Shown here one piece after another: positions 15,673 through 24,611 of a stretch of DNA of 64,000 nucleotides. The stretch comes from VRUE01 sp035260485. Lineage in GTDB: Bacteria; Actinomycetota; Thermoleophilia; Solirubrobacterales; 70-9. The position numbers were made by a program, and so were the translations under genes. The notes beneath the pieces are model-generated. The model was not told where the DNA came from. It searched no databases and worked only from the letters and a program-made list of their open reading frames with translations. The first letter of the stretch is position 1. Every line of letters starts with the position of its first letter. Location: assembly GCA_035260485.1 (NCBI GenBank), contig DATFVC010000038.1, positions 1 through 64,000 of the forward strand, in the 5' to 3' direction.

Positions 15673-18213
15673 ATGGCCAAGACCAGCGAAGTTGCCGCTC
15701 CGGCGGCAGTTCCCTCAAGCGCCGACATCGAGCGGGCGGCCGCGTTTGCCCGCGAGCCGCTGCTGCTCGACGGCGAGGGGCCCGAGGCGCTCGCACCTGG
15801 AACCGCCCGCCGCCGCGCCCTCGACGCGGCGCTGAAAGAGCTCGGCGAAGGGGCGGAGGAGCCTTCGATCCAGTGGCGCCGCGATTTCTCGCTGCTGCTC
15901 GGTCTGGAGCGGCTGCTGGCCGATGAACCGCCGAAGCTGCGCGACGGCGCCGAACTCAACCCGCACCAGGTCGACGCGCTCTCCGGAACCCTGACCGAGC
16001 TGATGTCCGAGCAGCAGACGGCGGCTGAAAACGGCGACGAACTCGGCCTCGCCGATGTCGCCGAGTCCGCTACCGATGGAAAGGGGTCACCGGACGACGA
16101 TGAGGAGGAGCCGGAGGAGCTGGCCCCCGACGAGGAGCCTCAAGACTGGGAGGAAGAGCCGGCCGAGGACGACGACGAGGAGGCTGTCGCTGAGGCCGCA
16201 GACGATCCCGGCGCCGCGCGTCGCTTCTGGTTCGAGCACGCGACCGGCGCCGGCAAGACCGTCGCCGCGGTCGGCTTCATCGATGCCACCCGCACCGGCG
16301 GCGTCCTCATCCTCACCCACCGCCGCAACCTGGTCGACCAGTTCATCGGCGAGATCTCCGACCGTGGCTACAAGGAGCGGCTGCGCCCGCCGCTGCTCGG
16401 CGATCGCGACGACCCCGACGGGCCGGTCACCGTCGAGACCTACCAGTGGTTCGTCCGCAACCACAAGAAAGTCTCCGACGCCTACTCGATCGTGATCTGC
16501 GACGAGGCGCACACCGCGCTGGGCGAGAAAACCAGCGCCTGCATCCGCGCCTGGACCGGCCCCGTCTTCATCGGCATGACCGCGACCGGGGCGCTGATCG
16601 CCCGCCACGTCGCCGACCTCTTCCCGACCCAGACCTCGCGCTTCGACCTCGCCCAGGCGGCACGACGGGGCGTGATCGCGCCGCTGCGCTGCATGCGCAT
16701 CCCGCCCGGGCCGGGAGTGCGGACGATCGCCAAGGTGCCGCTGCGCAAAGGCGAGGTCGACCAGGACTTCGATCAGGAGGAGCTGGCCGCTCTGCTCGAC
16801 CAGGAGCCCTTCAACGTGGCGATCGCCGACCTATACAAGACCCGCTTCAGCAAGACCCCCGGCGTCCTCTACACCGCCGGAGTCCAGCATGCCAAGAACG
16901 TCGCCAAGGCGCTGAAAAATGCGGGGATCGTGGCCCGCGCCGTTTCCGGCGAGACGCCGAAGCGCGAACTGGCCGAGATCCTCGCTGCCTTCGAGCGCGG
17001 CGAGGTCGACGTGCTCTGCAACGCGATGCTTCTCGCCGAGGGCTGGAACTCGCCGCGGGCGACGATCTGCATGCACCTGGCGCCGACCGCCTCGCGGCGC
17101 ATCTACCAGCAGCGGGTTGGTCGCGTCACCCGGCGGGCGCCGGGCAAGGAGGCGGGCCTGGTGATCGACTTCGTCCACCCCGCGACCACCCACGATGAGA
17201 CGATCGTCACCTTGCACAGCCTGCTCGACCGCGACGTCTACCGCGGCGGCGCGATTGTGGTTGGGCCGGTGCGGCGCGGCCGCGGCCGCCGGGTGCGGGT
17301 CGAGCGGCGGATCGTCCCCGTCTCCGAGGACTCCGAAAAACGCACCCAGGTGCTCGAACGGGAGCTGTGGCGGATCGCGGTCGAGAACCTCGACTACCCC
17401 GAGCAGCATGCCTGGGCGGCCCTTGCCGGCGCGCGCGTCAACCCGCAGAACTGGCGCCGGGCGCGCTCGATGCTGCAGAACGACCGCACCAAGGAGCTGC
17501 GCCGCCGCTTCCTGCTGACCTGCGTGCAGCGCAACCGCAACTCGCAGCTGCGACTGAAAGCGTTGGCCGAGATCGCCGACCTGGGCGACCCCGACGCCTT
17601 CGATGACGCGATCGACATCGTCGGCAGTTGGAGTCGCGAGGACAAGCGGGCGGGGACGAAGGCGCTGCTGCAGGCGCTGGTCGACAAGCGGATCGGCCGC
17701 CGCGACCAGGCGCAGGCGTGGGTCTGGCGGCTCGCCTCCTACACCCCCGAGCTGCACGAAGAGTACGCCGTGCAGCGCTGGCCGGAGACGAAGCGGCTGC
17801 TCGGCCTGTTGGTCAACTCGTCGGGGCGGGCGCACGGGCGCAACGCCCGCCGCCTCGTCCACGCGTCGCGCAAACAGGACCGCCGCTTGGCGGTGGCGCT
17901 GCTCGCCGGCGCCGTCTCGCACACGCCCGAAGGCGAGGAGGTGCTGCGCGGGGCGCGGATGCGGATGGCCCGTAAACCCTCGGCGACCGCGCGCGAACTG
18001 CTGCGCAACTTCCCCAAAGGCGGCAAGAAGCGGCGCAAGCGGAAAAAGGGCAAGGGCGGCGGACAGGCAGCAGACGGCGGGAACGGGGCGAAACCGAAGA
18101 AGCGTCCGGCGCGCCGGACGGCGAAGGGCGCCGGGGAGAATGGCTCAGAGCCGGAGATGGACCTCGCCGGCGCCGAGGACGACGCGATCGCCGCCGGCAG
18201 CGACGACGACTAG
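15673..18213 (+). CDS. Large SF2 DEAD/DEAH-type helicase with acidic insertion
   Basis: An 846-residue protein. Motifs in order: Q-like NPHQVDAL (about residue 96), Walker A GATGAGKT (about 190), Walker B DEAH (about 277), TATG (about 304), and motif VI QQRVGRVTRRAPG (about 477-489), followed by a helical C-terminal region. Between the Q-like motif and Walker A lies a ~95-residue insertion, almost all Asp/Glu at residues 135-178. The end is Lys-rich then acidic. It resembles restriction-type or XPB-like helicases but lacks a nuclease domain. The ATG at 15673 is chosen because the sequence ahead is Arg/Ser-rich and not protein-like. The last 69 bases overlap birA tail to tail. Confidence 0.78.
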   Translation: MAKTSEVAAPAAVPSSADIERAAAFAREPLLLDGEGPEALAPGTARRRALDAALKELGEGAEEPSIQWRRDFSLLLGLERLLADEPPKLRDGAELNPHQVDALSGTLTELMSEQQTAAENGDELGLADVAESATDGKGSPDDDEEEPEELAPDEEPQDWEEEPAEDDDEEAVAEAADDPGAARRFWFEHATGAGKTVAAVGFIDATRTGGVLILTHRRNLVDQFIGEISDRGYKERLRPPLLGDRDDPDGPVTVETYQWFVRNHKKVSDAYSIVICDEAHTALGEKTSACIRAWTGPVFIGMTATGALIARHVADLFPTQTSRFDLAQAARRGVIAPLRCMRIPPGPGVRTIAKVPLRKGEVDQDFDQEELAALLDQEPFNVAIADLYKTRFSKTPGVLYTAGVQHAKNVAKALKNAGIVARAVSGETPKRELAEILAAFERGEVDVLCNAMLLAEGWNSPRATICMHLAPTASRRIYQQRVGRVTRRAPGKEAGLVIDFVHPATTHDETIVTLHSLLDRDVYRGGAIVVGPVRRGRGRRVRVERRIVPVSEDSEKRTQVLERELWRIAVENLDYPEQHAWAALAGARVNPQNWRRARSMLQNDRTKELRRRFLLTCVQRNRNSQLRLKALAEIADLGDPDAFDDAIDIVGSWSREDKRAGTKALLQALVDKRIGRRDQAQAWVWRLASYTPELHEEYAVQRWPETKRLLGLLVNSSGRAHGRNARRLVHASRKQDRRLAVALLAGAVSHTPEGEEVLRGARMRMARKPSATARELLRNFPKGGKKRRKRKKGKGGGQAADGGNGAKPKKRPARRTAKGAGENGSEPEMDLAGAEDDAIAAGSDDD

Positions 18214-18909
18214 GTCACCCGAGTCCTCAATTCCGTCGGCGACTCCGGCGCCGCCGTTCCAGGAGACCTCGCGACCGTACAGCGCATCGCGGTCTCGCCA
18301 GGCACCGAGTATCGCGTCGCGGTCGGCTTCGACCCAGCGGGCAAGGTGACGGCTTAGAACTGCGGCTGCGGTGGCGGGGGTCGGGGGAAGTCCCGCCGGA
18401 GCAACAGCGGGGAGGCTCCGTCGGGACTTCCCCCGACCCCCCGCGCTCGAGCAGAAGATCGAGGTCGCCGTCTCCCTGAGGTCGGACGGGAACTCGCCTG
18501 GAGCGATCGAGAGGTTGAGCCCGACGCCGATCACCGCCCAGCCGTCCTGCGGCTTGGCCTCGATCAGCACGCCGGCGAGCTTGCGTCTCTCGACCCAGAC
18601 GTCGTTGGGCCACTTGATCCGGCACTCGAGCCCCGGCTCTAGCTCCTCCGCCGCTTCGCAGACCGCGAGCGGTGCCGAGAGCGGCAGCAGCAGGTGACGC
18701 TGGTCGAGTGGGCGCAGGACCGCCGAATAGAGCAGCGCCTTGCCGGGCGGAGCTGTCCAGCTGCGCCCCTGCCGTCCCCGCCCCGCGGTCTGCTCGGCAG
18801 CGGTGACGACGGTGCCGCCGGGGGCACCGGCCTCGACCAGCTCCCGTGCCCGGGCGTTCGTGGAATCCGTAACCCGAAAGTGCCGATGCGGCGCCCCGAA
18901 CGTCATCAC
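18145..18909 (-). CDS. birA: Biotin-[acetyl-CoA-carboxylase] ligase, with palindromic insertion
   Basis: A 254-residue enzyme that activates biotin and attaches it to carboxylase BCCP. Motifs: TAGRGRQGRSW (biotin/ATP loop, about residues 41-51), KWPNDVWVERRKLAGVLIE and GWAVIGVGLNLS, with the C-terminal SH3-like domain ending LGAGEVHLRL. There is no N-terminal HTH, so it is not a biotin repressor. Residues about 157-178 (GGRGKSRRSLPAVAPAGLPP) are an insertion encoded by a long palindrome. Its 3' end overlaps the helicase gene. Confidence 0.88.
   Translation of the reverse strand: MMTFGAPHRHFRVTDSTNARARELVEAGAPGGTVVTAAEQTAGRGRQGRSWTAPPGKALLYSAVLRPLDQRHLLLPLSAPLAVCEAAEELEPGLECRIKWPNDVWVERRKLAGVLIEAKPQDGWAVIGVGLNLSIAPGEFPSDLRETATSIFCSSAGGRGKSRRSLPAVAPAGLPPTPATAAAVLSRHLARWVEADRDAILGAWRDRDALYGREVSWNGGAGVADGIEDSGDLVVVAAGGDRVVLGAGEVHLRL
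18376..18441. repeat. 27-bp-armed palindrome inside birA
   Basis: Arms at 18376-18402 and 18415-18441 match at 26 of 27 positions (core GGGGGAAGTCCC / GGGACTTCCCCC), with 12 bases between. It is read through in frame. Confidence 0.7.
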
Positions 18910-18916
18910 GATCGGA

Positions 18917-18960
18917 GCAGCCGACTTTCACCCCACGATGGTGTGGGAAAGGTCGGCTGC
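18917..18960. repeat. Imperfect palindrome just upstream of birA
   Basis: GCAGCCGACTTTCACCCCAC faces GTGTGGGAAAGGTCGGCTGC across GATG. The outer nine bases pair perfectly, the inner part imperfectly. It ends eight bases before the birA start. Confidence 0.5.
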
Positions 18961-18973
18961 GGCTGCGTTCTAA

Positions 18974-20587
18974 TCATCCTGCCCGCGCCGCATCGGTCAA
19001 CAGCGCATCGATGAGGCCGTCGACATCGTGGCGCTCCGCCTCGACCTGGACCTCGAGGCCCGCGTCCCGGACCGCCTCGCTGGTGATCGGGCCGATCGAG
19101 ACGACGCGGGCGCCAGCGGGGAAGCGGTCGCCGAGAGCCTCGGTCAGGTTGCGCACGGTCGACGACGAGGTGAAGGTGACGTAGTCGGCGTTCTGTGCTG
19201 CCTCGATCGCCGCGGGGCCCGGCGTCTCGCGTACGGTCTCGTAGAGTGCGACGACATCGACCTCGGCGCCGCGGTCGCGCAAGGCGTCGGGAAGGACGTC
19301 GCGGGCCTCGGCGGCGCGGCCGACCAGGACCTGCCGACCCTCCACCTCGACCCCTTCCAGCGCCTCGACCAGGGCCTCGGCGACGAATCGCTCGGGGACG
19401 ATGTCGGCCTTGATCCCGTGCTTGGCGAGGGCTCGCGCGGTGCCGGGACCGACAGCGGCGATCGTCGTGCCGACCCCCGCCAAGGCCCCGCTGGCGCTCT
19501 CCCCTACCTGCTTGTTTTTCAGTGCCCCACCAAGCGCTCGCGCATCGAGGCCGGCTTCGGCAAGCGCCTCGAACAGCAGCCGCACTCCGTTAGGGCTGGT
19601 CAGGCAGATCAGCGCGTACTCGCCGATGTGCTCGACGGCCTGCCGCACCTCCTCGCTCGCGATCCGCGGCTCGATCCGGATCGCCGGCAGCTCGACGACG
19701 TCGGCGCCGAGGTCGCGCAGGGTCGCGGCAAGGCCGCTGGCCTGAGCGCGTGCACGGGTGACGACGATCCGCTTGCCGTAGAGCGGCCGGCGCTCGAGCC
19801 AGGCGAGCGCTTCGCGGCGCCGCACCACCGAGCCGACGACGATCAGCGCCGGTGCTCCGATCCCATCGCGCTCGACCGCCTCCGCCAAAGTTCCCAGCGT
19901 GGCGACGACGGTGCGCTGCCCCTCCATCGTGCCGCGTTCGATCGCGGCGGCGGGCTCATCGGGATCGCGGCCGGCGGCGATCAGCGCCGCCGCGTTGTCG
20001 CCGAGGCGCTTGACGCCCATGTAGAAGACGAGGGTGCCGGGGAAACGTGCAAGAGCGCCCCAGTCGAGTGCCGTCTCGTCCTTCTCCGGGTCCTCGTGCC
20101 CGGTGACGAAGGCGACCGCCGAGGCGTCGTCACGGTGCGTGACCGGGATCCCGGCGTAGGCGCTCGCCGCGACTCCGGCGGTGACGCCGGGAACGACCTC
20201 GAACTCGACCCCGGCAGCGCGCAGCGCTTCGCCCTCCTCGCCACCGCGGCCGAAGACGAACGGGTCGCCGCCCTTCAGCCGCACCACGCTCTTACCTCCC
20301 CGCGCCGCCTCGACCAAGCGCCCATTGATTTCCCCCTGCCCCACCGACGTGCCGGTAGTTGACCACCTATGGGGTGGGTCAACTACCGGCACGTCGGTGG
20401 CTGGAGCCTTGCCTACGTAGGTGAGCTCGGCGTCCATTCGAGCGCCGTCTAGCGCCCCGGGTGGGATCAGGCGATCATGGAAGATCGCGTCGGCCGAGGC
20501 GATCAGCTCGAGCGAGCGCGCCGTCATCAGCCCCGGGTCGCCGGGACCGGCGCCCACGAGATAGACCACACCCGGTCGCGCGCTCAT
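18974..20587 (-). CDS. cobA-hemD: Fused uroporphyrinogen-III C-methyltransferase / synthase
   Basis: A 537-residue fusion. Residues 1-255 are the SAM-dependent SUMT domain (VYLVGAGPGDPGLMTARSLE, VVRLKGGDPFVFGRGGEE, GVTAGVAASAYAGIPVTHRD), making precorrin-2 for sirohaem or B12. Residues about 268-537 are uroporphyrinogen-III synthase (GKRIVVTRARAQASGLAATL, CLTSPNGVRLLFEAL, TFTSSSTVRNL). Two insertions stand out: residues about 62-82, encoded by a perfect palindrome, and about 347-367 (KNKQVGESASG), flanked by similar sequence. It lies downstream of hemC in the haem run. Confidence 0.88.
   Translation of the reverse strand: MSARPGVVYLVGAGPGDPGLMTARSLELIASADAIFHDRLIPPGALDGARMDAELTYVGKAPATDVPVVDPPHRWSTTGTSVGQGEINGRLVEAARGGKSVVRLKGGDPFVFGRGGEEGEALRAAGVEFEVVPGVTAGVAASAYAGIPVTHRDDASAVAFVTGHEDPEKDETALDWGALARFPGTLVFYMGVKRLGDNAAALIAAGRDPDEPAAAIERGTMEGQRTVVATLGTLAEAVERDGIGAPALIVVGSVVRRREALAWLERRPLYGKRIVVTRARAQASGLAATLRDLGADVVELPAIRIEPRIASEEVRQAVEHIGEYALICLTSPNGVRLLFEALAEAGLDARALGGALKNKQVGESASGALAGVGTTIAAVGPGTARALAKHGIKADIVPERFVAEALVEALEGVEVEGRQVLVGRAAEARDVLPDALRDRGAEVDVVALYETVRETPGPAAIEAAQNADYVTFTSSSTVRNLTEALGDRFPAGARVVSIGPITSEAVRDAGLEVQVEAERHDVDGLIDALLTDAARAG
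20341..20400. repeat. Perfect 24-bp-armed palindrome inside cobA-hemD
   Basis: Left arm 20341-20364 (starting CCACCGACGTGCCGGTAG) and right arm 20377-20400 are exact reverse complements around a 12-base loop with CTATGG. The ends GACGTGCCG/CGGCACGTC recur at 48570 and 57910. It is read in frame as about 20 residues. Confidence 0.75.
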
Positions 20588-20606
20588 GGCCTGTCCTTTT
20601 CCGGGG

Positions 20607-20651
20607 GCGTGTGAGTTTGACCATGCATATCGATGTCAAGCTCACACACGC
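20607..20651. repeat. Palindrome at the hemC / cobA-hemD junction
   Basis: GCGTGTGAGTTTGAC faces GTCAAGCTCACACACGC around a 13-base loop with ATGCATATCGAT. The right arm contains the hemC stop codon. It might shape transcription between the genes. Confidence 0.5.
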
Positions 20652-21523
20652 TCGCTCCATCCCTCGGCGCGGTCGAGGATCTCGCGGGCGCCGGCGCTCA
20701 GCAGGCGCTCGGCTACGAGGGCTCCGGCCGCTGCCGGCTCGCTGGCGTCGCCGTCTACCCGGTCGCGGATCCACTCGCCGCCGTCGGGGAGACCCACGAA
20801 GGCCTCTATCTCGATCCGCAAGCCGTCGACCCTGGCGTGGACGCCGATCGGCGTCGCGCAGGTCGCCTCGAGCAGGGCGACGGCGGCACGCTCGGCGGTC
20901 AGCTCGCGCAGCGCCGTCTCGTCGCCGATCTCTGCGGCAGCCTCAACTGCGTCCGTGTCGTCGTTGCGCACCTGCAGGACCAGCGCTCCCTGTCCAGCCG
21001 CCGGGGTCATGGCCTCTTCGGGAAGCGCGAACGACACCTCGTCCGCGCGCCCCAGCCGCCGCAGTCCGGCGGCGGCGAGCACGATCGCGTCGAGCTCCCC
21101 CTCGCCGAGCTTGCGCAGGCGGGTGTCGACGTTGCCGTGCAGCTCGCTCACCTCCAGGTCGGGCCGGGCGGCGAGCAGCTGTGCTCGACGACGCAGGCTG
21201 GCAGTGCCGACCTTGGCCCCCGTGGGCACGTCGTCAAGCGATGAGCCGACTCCGATCCAGACGTCGGCCGAGTCCTCGCGCGCTGGGACTGCCGCGATGA
21301 CCAGGCCGTCCGATATCTCGGCGGGCAGATCCTTCGCCGAGTGCACACCGATCTCGGCCCTGCCGTCGAGCAGCGCTCGCTCGACCCCACGCACGAAGCG
21401 CGCCTTGTCGCCGATCTCCCCATCTGAGGAGACCTCGACCAGCTCCGCCCCGCCAAGCAGCTCAGCCACCTGACCAGCTTGAGCTTTGGCAAGTGCACTG
21501 CTGCGAGTAGCGATCCGAATCAT
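20642..21523 (-). CDS. hemC: Hydroxymethylbilane synthase
   Basis: A 293-residue enzyme that joins four porphobilinogens. Motifs: IRIATRSSALAKAQAGQVAE, EIGVHSAKDLPAEISDGLVI, ASLRRRAQLLAARPDLEV, and the cofactor-binding Cys in LLEATCATPIGVHARV. The region between strands 2 and 3 (SSDGEIGDKARFVRGVERAL) is shorter than in enterobacterial enzymes. It is preceded by a nested hairpin that separates it from hemA. Confidence 0.9.
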   Translation of the reverse strand: MIRIATRSSALAKAQAGQVAELLGGAELVEVSSDGEIGDKARFVRGVERALLDGRAEIGVHSAKDLPAEISDGLVIAAVPAREDSADVWIGVGSSLDDVPTGAKVGTASLRRRAQLLAARPDLEVSELHGNVDTRLRKLGEGELDAIVLAAAGLRRLGRADEVSFALPEEAMTPAAGQGALVLQVRNDDTDAVEAAAEIGDETALRELTAERAAVALLEATCATPIGVHARVDGLRIEIEAFVGLPDGGEWIRDRVDGDASEPAAAGALVAERLLSAGAREILDRAEGWSERV

Positions 21524-21524
21524 T

Positions 21525-21637
21525 GGGCTGGTCCCGGTAGGGGTGGAGCGTCTTGTACTTTTTTTGCGGCGGCGCTGGCGGACAGTGGATGACTGTCTTC
21601 AAAAAAAGTTAAGCGGAACCCCTGCCGGGACCAGCCC
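21525..21637. repeat. Three nested inverted repeats between hemA and hemC
   Basis: The outer arms GGGCTGGTCCCGGTAGGGGT and ACCCCTGCCGGGACCAGCCC pair at 19 of 20 positions. Inside, ACTTTTTTTG pairs with CAAAAAAAGT, and innermost GACAGT pairs with ACTGTC. The right arm codes the last residues of HemA. The T and A runs make it a possible terminator or attenuator on either strand. Confidence 0.6.
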
Positions 21638-22952
21638 TGCGAAGCTCGGTGACCTTACCTGGAGCTTGGCCCTCCGGCTCGGTCTCGGCGTCGAGCCCGA
21701 ACAGCTCGCGCAGGGCGCTCACGTAGAGGTAAGCGTCGTCGCTGCCGGCGGAGCGCTTCATCCGCAGGGTGGGCTCGTGCAGGAGGCGGGAGGCGATCGC
21801 CTTGGCCATCGCCCCGAGGCGCTCGCGGTCGGCCTCGCCGAGGCTCTCCCAGCGGCCGTCGTTCTCGGCCAGCACTCGGGCCACGACCTCCTCGCCACGC
21901 TCGCGCAGCGAGGCGATCGTCGGCACCACCTCGAGCGAGGCGAGCCAGCGCTCGAAGCGGTCCAGCTCGGCGGTCAGGATCGGCTCCGCCCGACGCGCCT
22001 CTGCCTCGCGGCCGCTGGCGTTGCGCTCGACGATCTGCTGCACGTCGTCGATGTCGTGGAGGCTGACGCCGGCGACCTCGCGGCACTCGGGTTCGATGTC
22101 GCGCGGCACGGCGATATCGACCAGCAACAGCGGCCGGCCGGCCCGTGTCTCCATCACCTGGGCGAGCCCGTCGCGCTCGACGATGTGGTGGGGCGAGTTG
22201 GTGGCTGAGACGACGATGTCGGCGGCCTGCAGCTGCTCAGGGAGCTCCTCGAAGCGGACCGCCTCTCCGTCGAAGCGCTGAGCCAGCCCGATCGCCCGGT
22301 CGTAGTGGCGGTTGGCGACGAAGACGCTGGCCGCGCCGCGGGCGACCAGCGCCTTGGCCACCAGCTCCGCGGTCTCGCCGGCGCCGATGACCAGCACCCG
22401 TCGCTGGCCAAGGTCGCCAAGCGTGCGCCGCGCCAGCTCGACCGCCACCGAGGGAATCGAGACGCCCTTCTCGCCGACCGCGGTCTCCTCGCGGACGCGG
22501 CCACCGGCGGCGAGGGCGCCCCGGAAGAGGCGGTTGAGGATCGGGCCGGTGGCGCCCTCGACCAGCGCCAGCTCGTAGGCCCGTTTGACCTGGCCCTGGA
22601 TCTCCGCCTCGCCGACGATCATCGAGTCGAGCCCGGCGGTGACTCGGAAGAGGTGGCGGGCGGCGTCGCCGGAGCGCAGCGAGTAGAGGTGGCCGAGCAG
22701 CTCGGTGGGGCGGATCTCGGCCTGCCGGGTGAGCACCCCCAGCGCCGTCGACTCGGCTTCGACCGTGTCGGAGACGATCAGGTAGAGCTCGGTCCGGTTG
22801 CAGGTCGAGATCGCCGCCGCCTCGTGGATGCCATCGACCGCGGTCAGCTCGTGCAGGGCGCCGACCGCGCGGCCCTCGGTCAGCGAGAGGCGCTCGCGCA
22901 GGTCGAGGGGCGCCGTCTTGTGGGAGACCCCAAGGGCAAGCAGCTCAGACAT
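21609..22952 (-). CDS. hemA: Glutamyl-tRNA reductase
   Basis: A 447-residue first enzyme of C5-pathway haem synthesis. Motifs: LALGVSHKTAPLDLRERLSL, the catalytic Cys in AISTCNRTELYLI, GLDSMIVGEAEIQGQVKRAY, the NADPH motif VLVIGAGETAELVAKAL and the C-terminal dimerisation helices. The start codon overlaps the ccmD stop (TGATG), tying it to the ccm operon. The terminal AGPGRGSA is encoded within the right arm of a palindrome. Confidence 0.92.
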   Translation of the reverse strand: MSELLALGVSHKTAPLDLRERLSLTEGRAVGALHELTAVDGIHEAAAISTCNRTELYLIVSDTVEAESTALGVLTRQAEIRPTELLGHLYSLRSGDAARHLFRVTAGLDSMIVGEAEIQGQVKRAYELALVEGATGPILNRLFRGALAAGGRVREETAVGEKGVSIPSVAVELARRTLGDLGQRRVLVIGAGETAELVAKALVARGAASVFVANRHYDRAIGLAQRFDGEAVRFEELPEQLQAADIVVSATNSPHHIVERDGLAQVMETRAGRPLLLVDIAVPRDIEPECREVAGVSLHDIDDVQQIVERNASGREAEARRAEPILTAELDRFERWLASLEVVPTIASLRERGEEVVARVLAENDGRWESLGEADRERLGAMAKAIASRLLHEPTLRMKRSAGSDDAYLYVSALRELFGLDAETEPEGQAPGKVTELRRAGPGRGSA

Positions 22953-23176
22953 CAGACGCCGACCTCCTCGTGTTTCGGTGTGGCTTGTTCGCCGTTGGCC
23001 TGTGTCTCCACAAATCCGGCCAATTCGCGCAGCTCCCGCTCAATCCGCTGCAGTTTGGCGGCCATGATCGCCACGTAGATGACGATCAGGGCGAGGAAGA
23101 CGATGTAGGCGCCGGCGACGTACTTGCCTGCCTCGTCGAGTGGCAGGGCGGGAGTGGCAGCCAAAAGCGCAAGCAA
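22952..23176 (-). CDS. ccmD: CcmD-like small membrane protein
   Basis: A 74-residue protein with one membrane helix (YVAGAYIVFLALIVIYVAIM) followed by a charged helix (AKLQRIERELRELAGFVE). Size, topology and position directly after ccmC match CcmD, which releases CcmE and stabilises the haem-handling CcmC complex. It abuts ccmC and overlaps hemA. Confidence 0.8.
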   Translation of the reverse strand: MLALLAATPALPLDEAGKYVAGAYIVFLALIVIYVAIMAAKLQRIERELRELAGFVETQANGEQATPKHEEVGV

Positions 23177-23899
23177 CTAGCTCACCTCCGGCGCGACGCG
23201 GGAGGCCCCGCCCGGCGTGGGCGCGTCGAGGGCGCGGCGCAGCCGCTTCAGCTGCCCCGAGGCACTCTTCGCGGTCAGCTCGAACTTGACCAGGGTCACC
23301 CAGAGCAGGCCGATCGCCAGCAGGCTGGCGAGGAAGGTCAGCATCATCGAGCCTGGCAGGCCACCGTTGGCGGTCGCGAAGACGCGCGGATGGACGAGGC
23401 TCTGCGCCATCCGCACCGCGATGAAGTTGAGTGGCACGAAGGCGCCGGCGACGATCGCGAAGACAGAGGCGTAGCGGGCCTGCTGCTCACGGTCCTCGAT
23501 CGCGTAGCGGAACGGGTAGTAGGTCGCGTACATCAGGAAGACGATCAGGAAGCTGACCAGGGTCGGCTCGTCCCAGACCCACCAGTGTCCCCACGAGGCC
23601 TTGGCCCAGATCGAGCCGGTGATCAGCACCGCGACGCCGAAGATCACCGACATGTGGATCGAGACGTAGGAATAGGCGTCCCAGCGCCCCTCGCCGCTGC
23701 GCAGGTGCAGGATCGCGAAGACGCCACCGATGACGAAGCCGACCAGCGCGGTGATCGCCAGCGGCACGTGCAGGTAGAAGATCTTCTGGATGAAGCCCTG
23801 GTCGCCGTCGAGCGGGGCATAGAAGAAGACCAGCGAGAGCGACACGACGAGTGCCGCGACGGTCGCGATCGAGAGGGGTCTCAGGCCTTTGCCGTACAT
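23177..23899 (-). CDS. ccmC: Cytochrome c maturation haem-handling protein CcmC
   Basis: A 240-residue protein with six membrane helices and the tryptophan-rich WWD motif ASWGHWWVWDEPTLVSFL (about residues 105-122) flanked by His residues (FYLHVPLA; YVSIHMSVIFG). CcmC presents haem at the outer face of the membrane. It is followed directly by ccmD and preceded by ccmB and ccmA. Confidence 0.9.
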   Translation of the reverse strand: MYGKGLRPLSIATVAALVVSLSLVFFYAPLDGDQGFIQKIFYLHVPLAITALVGFVIGGVFAILHLRSGEGRWDAYSYVSIHMSVIFGVAVLITGSIWAKASWGHWWVWDEPTLVSFLIVFLMYATYYPFRYAIEDREQQARYASVFAIVAGAFVPLNFIAVRMAQSLVHPRVFATANGGLPGSMMLTFLASLLAIGLLWVTLVKFELTAKSASGQLKRLRRALDAPTPGGASRVAPEVS

Positions 23900-23930
23900 G
23901 CTCGTGGCGCGGTTGCGGGTGGTGGGGCGC

Positions 23931-24611
23931 TCAGTCCTCCAGCAGGAAGTCGAACACCGCGTATCCGACCAGGAGGAAGATCAAATCGTATAGGCCGAGC
24001 ACCGCAAGCCAGGTGCCGAAGCGGTGGTAACCGGGACCGCCCAGCGCCAGCAGCGGCTCGATCGCCCCGGTGGCGGCGATTGAGAGCGGCACCGCGAGCG
24101 GCAGCAGGACGAGCGGCGTCAGCAGGTCGCGGGCGCGCGAGTTGACCGCCATCGAAGAGATCAGCGTGCCGGTCGCGGCGAGGCCGAGATCGGCGAGCAG
24201 GAGGACGAGGGCGAGCGGCGGCAGCGCCGCGGCCGAGTCGAGGAAGAAGACGGCGAAGATCGGGACGACGACCAGCTCCAGCACCAACAGGTAGGCGAGC
24301 AGCGCCGACGCCTTGGCGAAGAAGAGGGCGGTGCGGTCGATCGGCGCCAGGCGGATTGCGTCGAAGCCGCCCTCCTCGCGCTCGGTGACGAAGAGGCGGT
24401 TGATGCCGAGGATGGCGGCGAAGAGCAGCGTCGCCCAGAGCACTCCGGCGGCGAGGCTGCCGGAGAGGGCGGTGCGGTCGAGTCCGAAGCGGAAGATGAC
24501 GAAGGTGGTGACGGCGAACAACGCCATCGCCGGCAGCGATTGCAGGGTGCGCAGCTCGGCGCGCAGGTCCTTGCCGAGGATCGCGGCGAAGGCGAGGCGG
24601 GTGGGGGTCAC
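23931..24611 (-). CDS. ccmB: Cytochrome c maturation ABC permease CcmB
   Basis: A 226-residue protein with six predicted membrane helices. ILGKDLRAELRTLQSLPAMA at the N-terminus and FVTEREEGGFDAIRLAPIDR are typical of CcmB. It partners the ATPase CcmA, whose stop overlaps its start by four bases. It is followed after 31 bases by ccmC. Confidence 0.88.
   Translation of the reverse strand: MTPTRLAFAAILGKDLRAELRTLQSLPAMALFAVTTFVIFRFGLDRTALSGSLAAGVLWATLLFAAILGINRLFVTEREEGGFDAIRLAPIDRTALFFAKASALLAYLLVLELVVVPIFAVFFLDSAAALPPLALVLLLADLGLAATGTLISSMAVNSRARDLLTPLVLLPLAVPLSIAATGAIEPLLALGGPGYHRFGTWLAVLGLYDLIFLLVGYAVFDFLLED

Noticed and set aside
19028..20362. A 444-residue open frame on the plus strand
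   Set aside because: It is the exact antisense of cobA-hemD with low-complexity Asp/Gly/Arg content.
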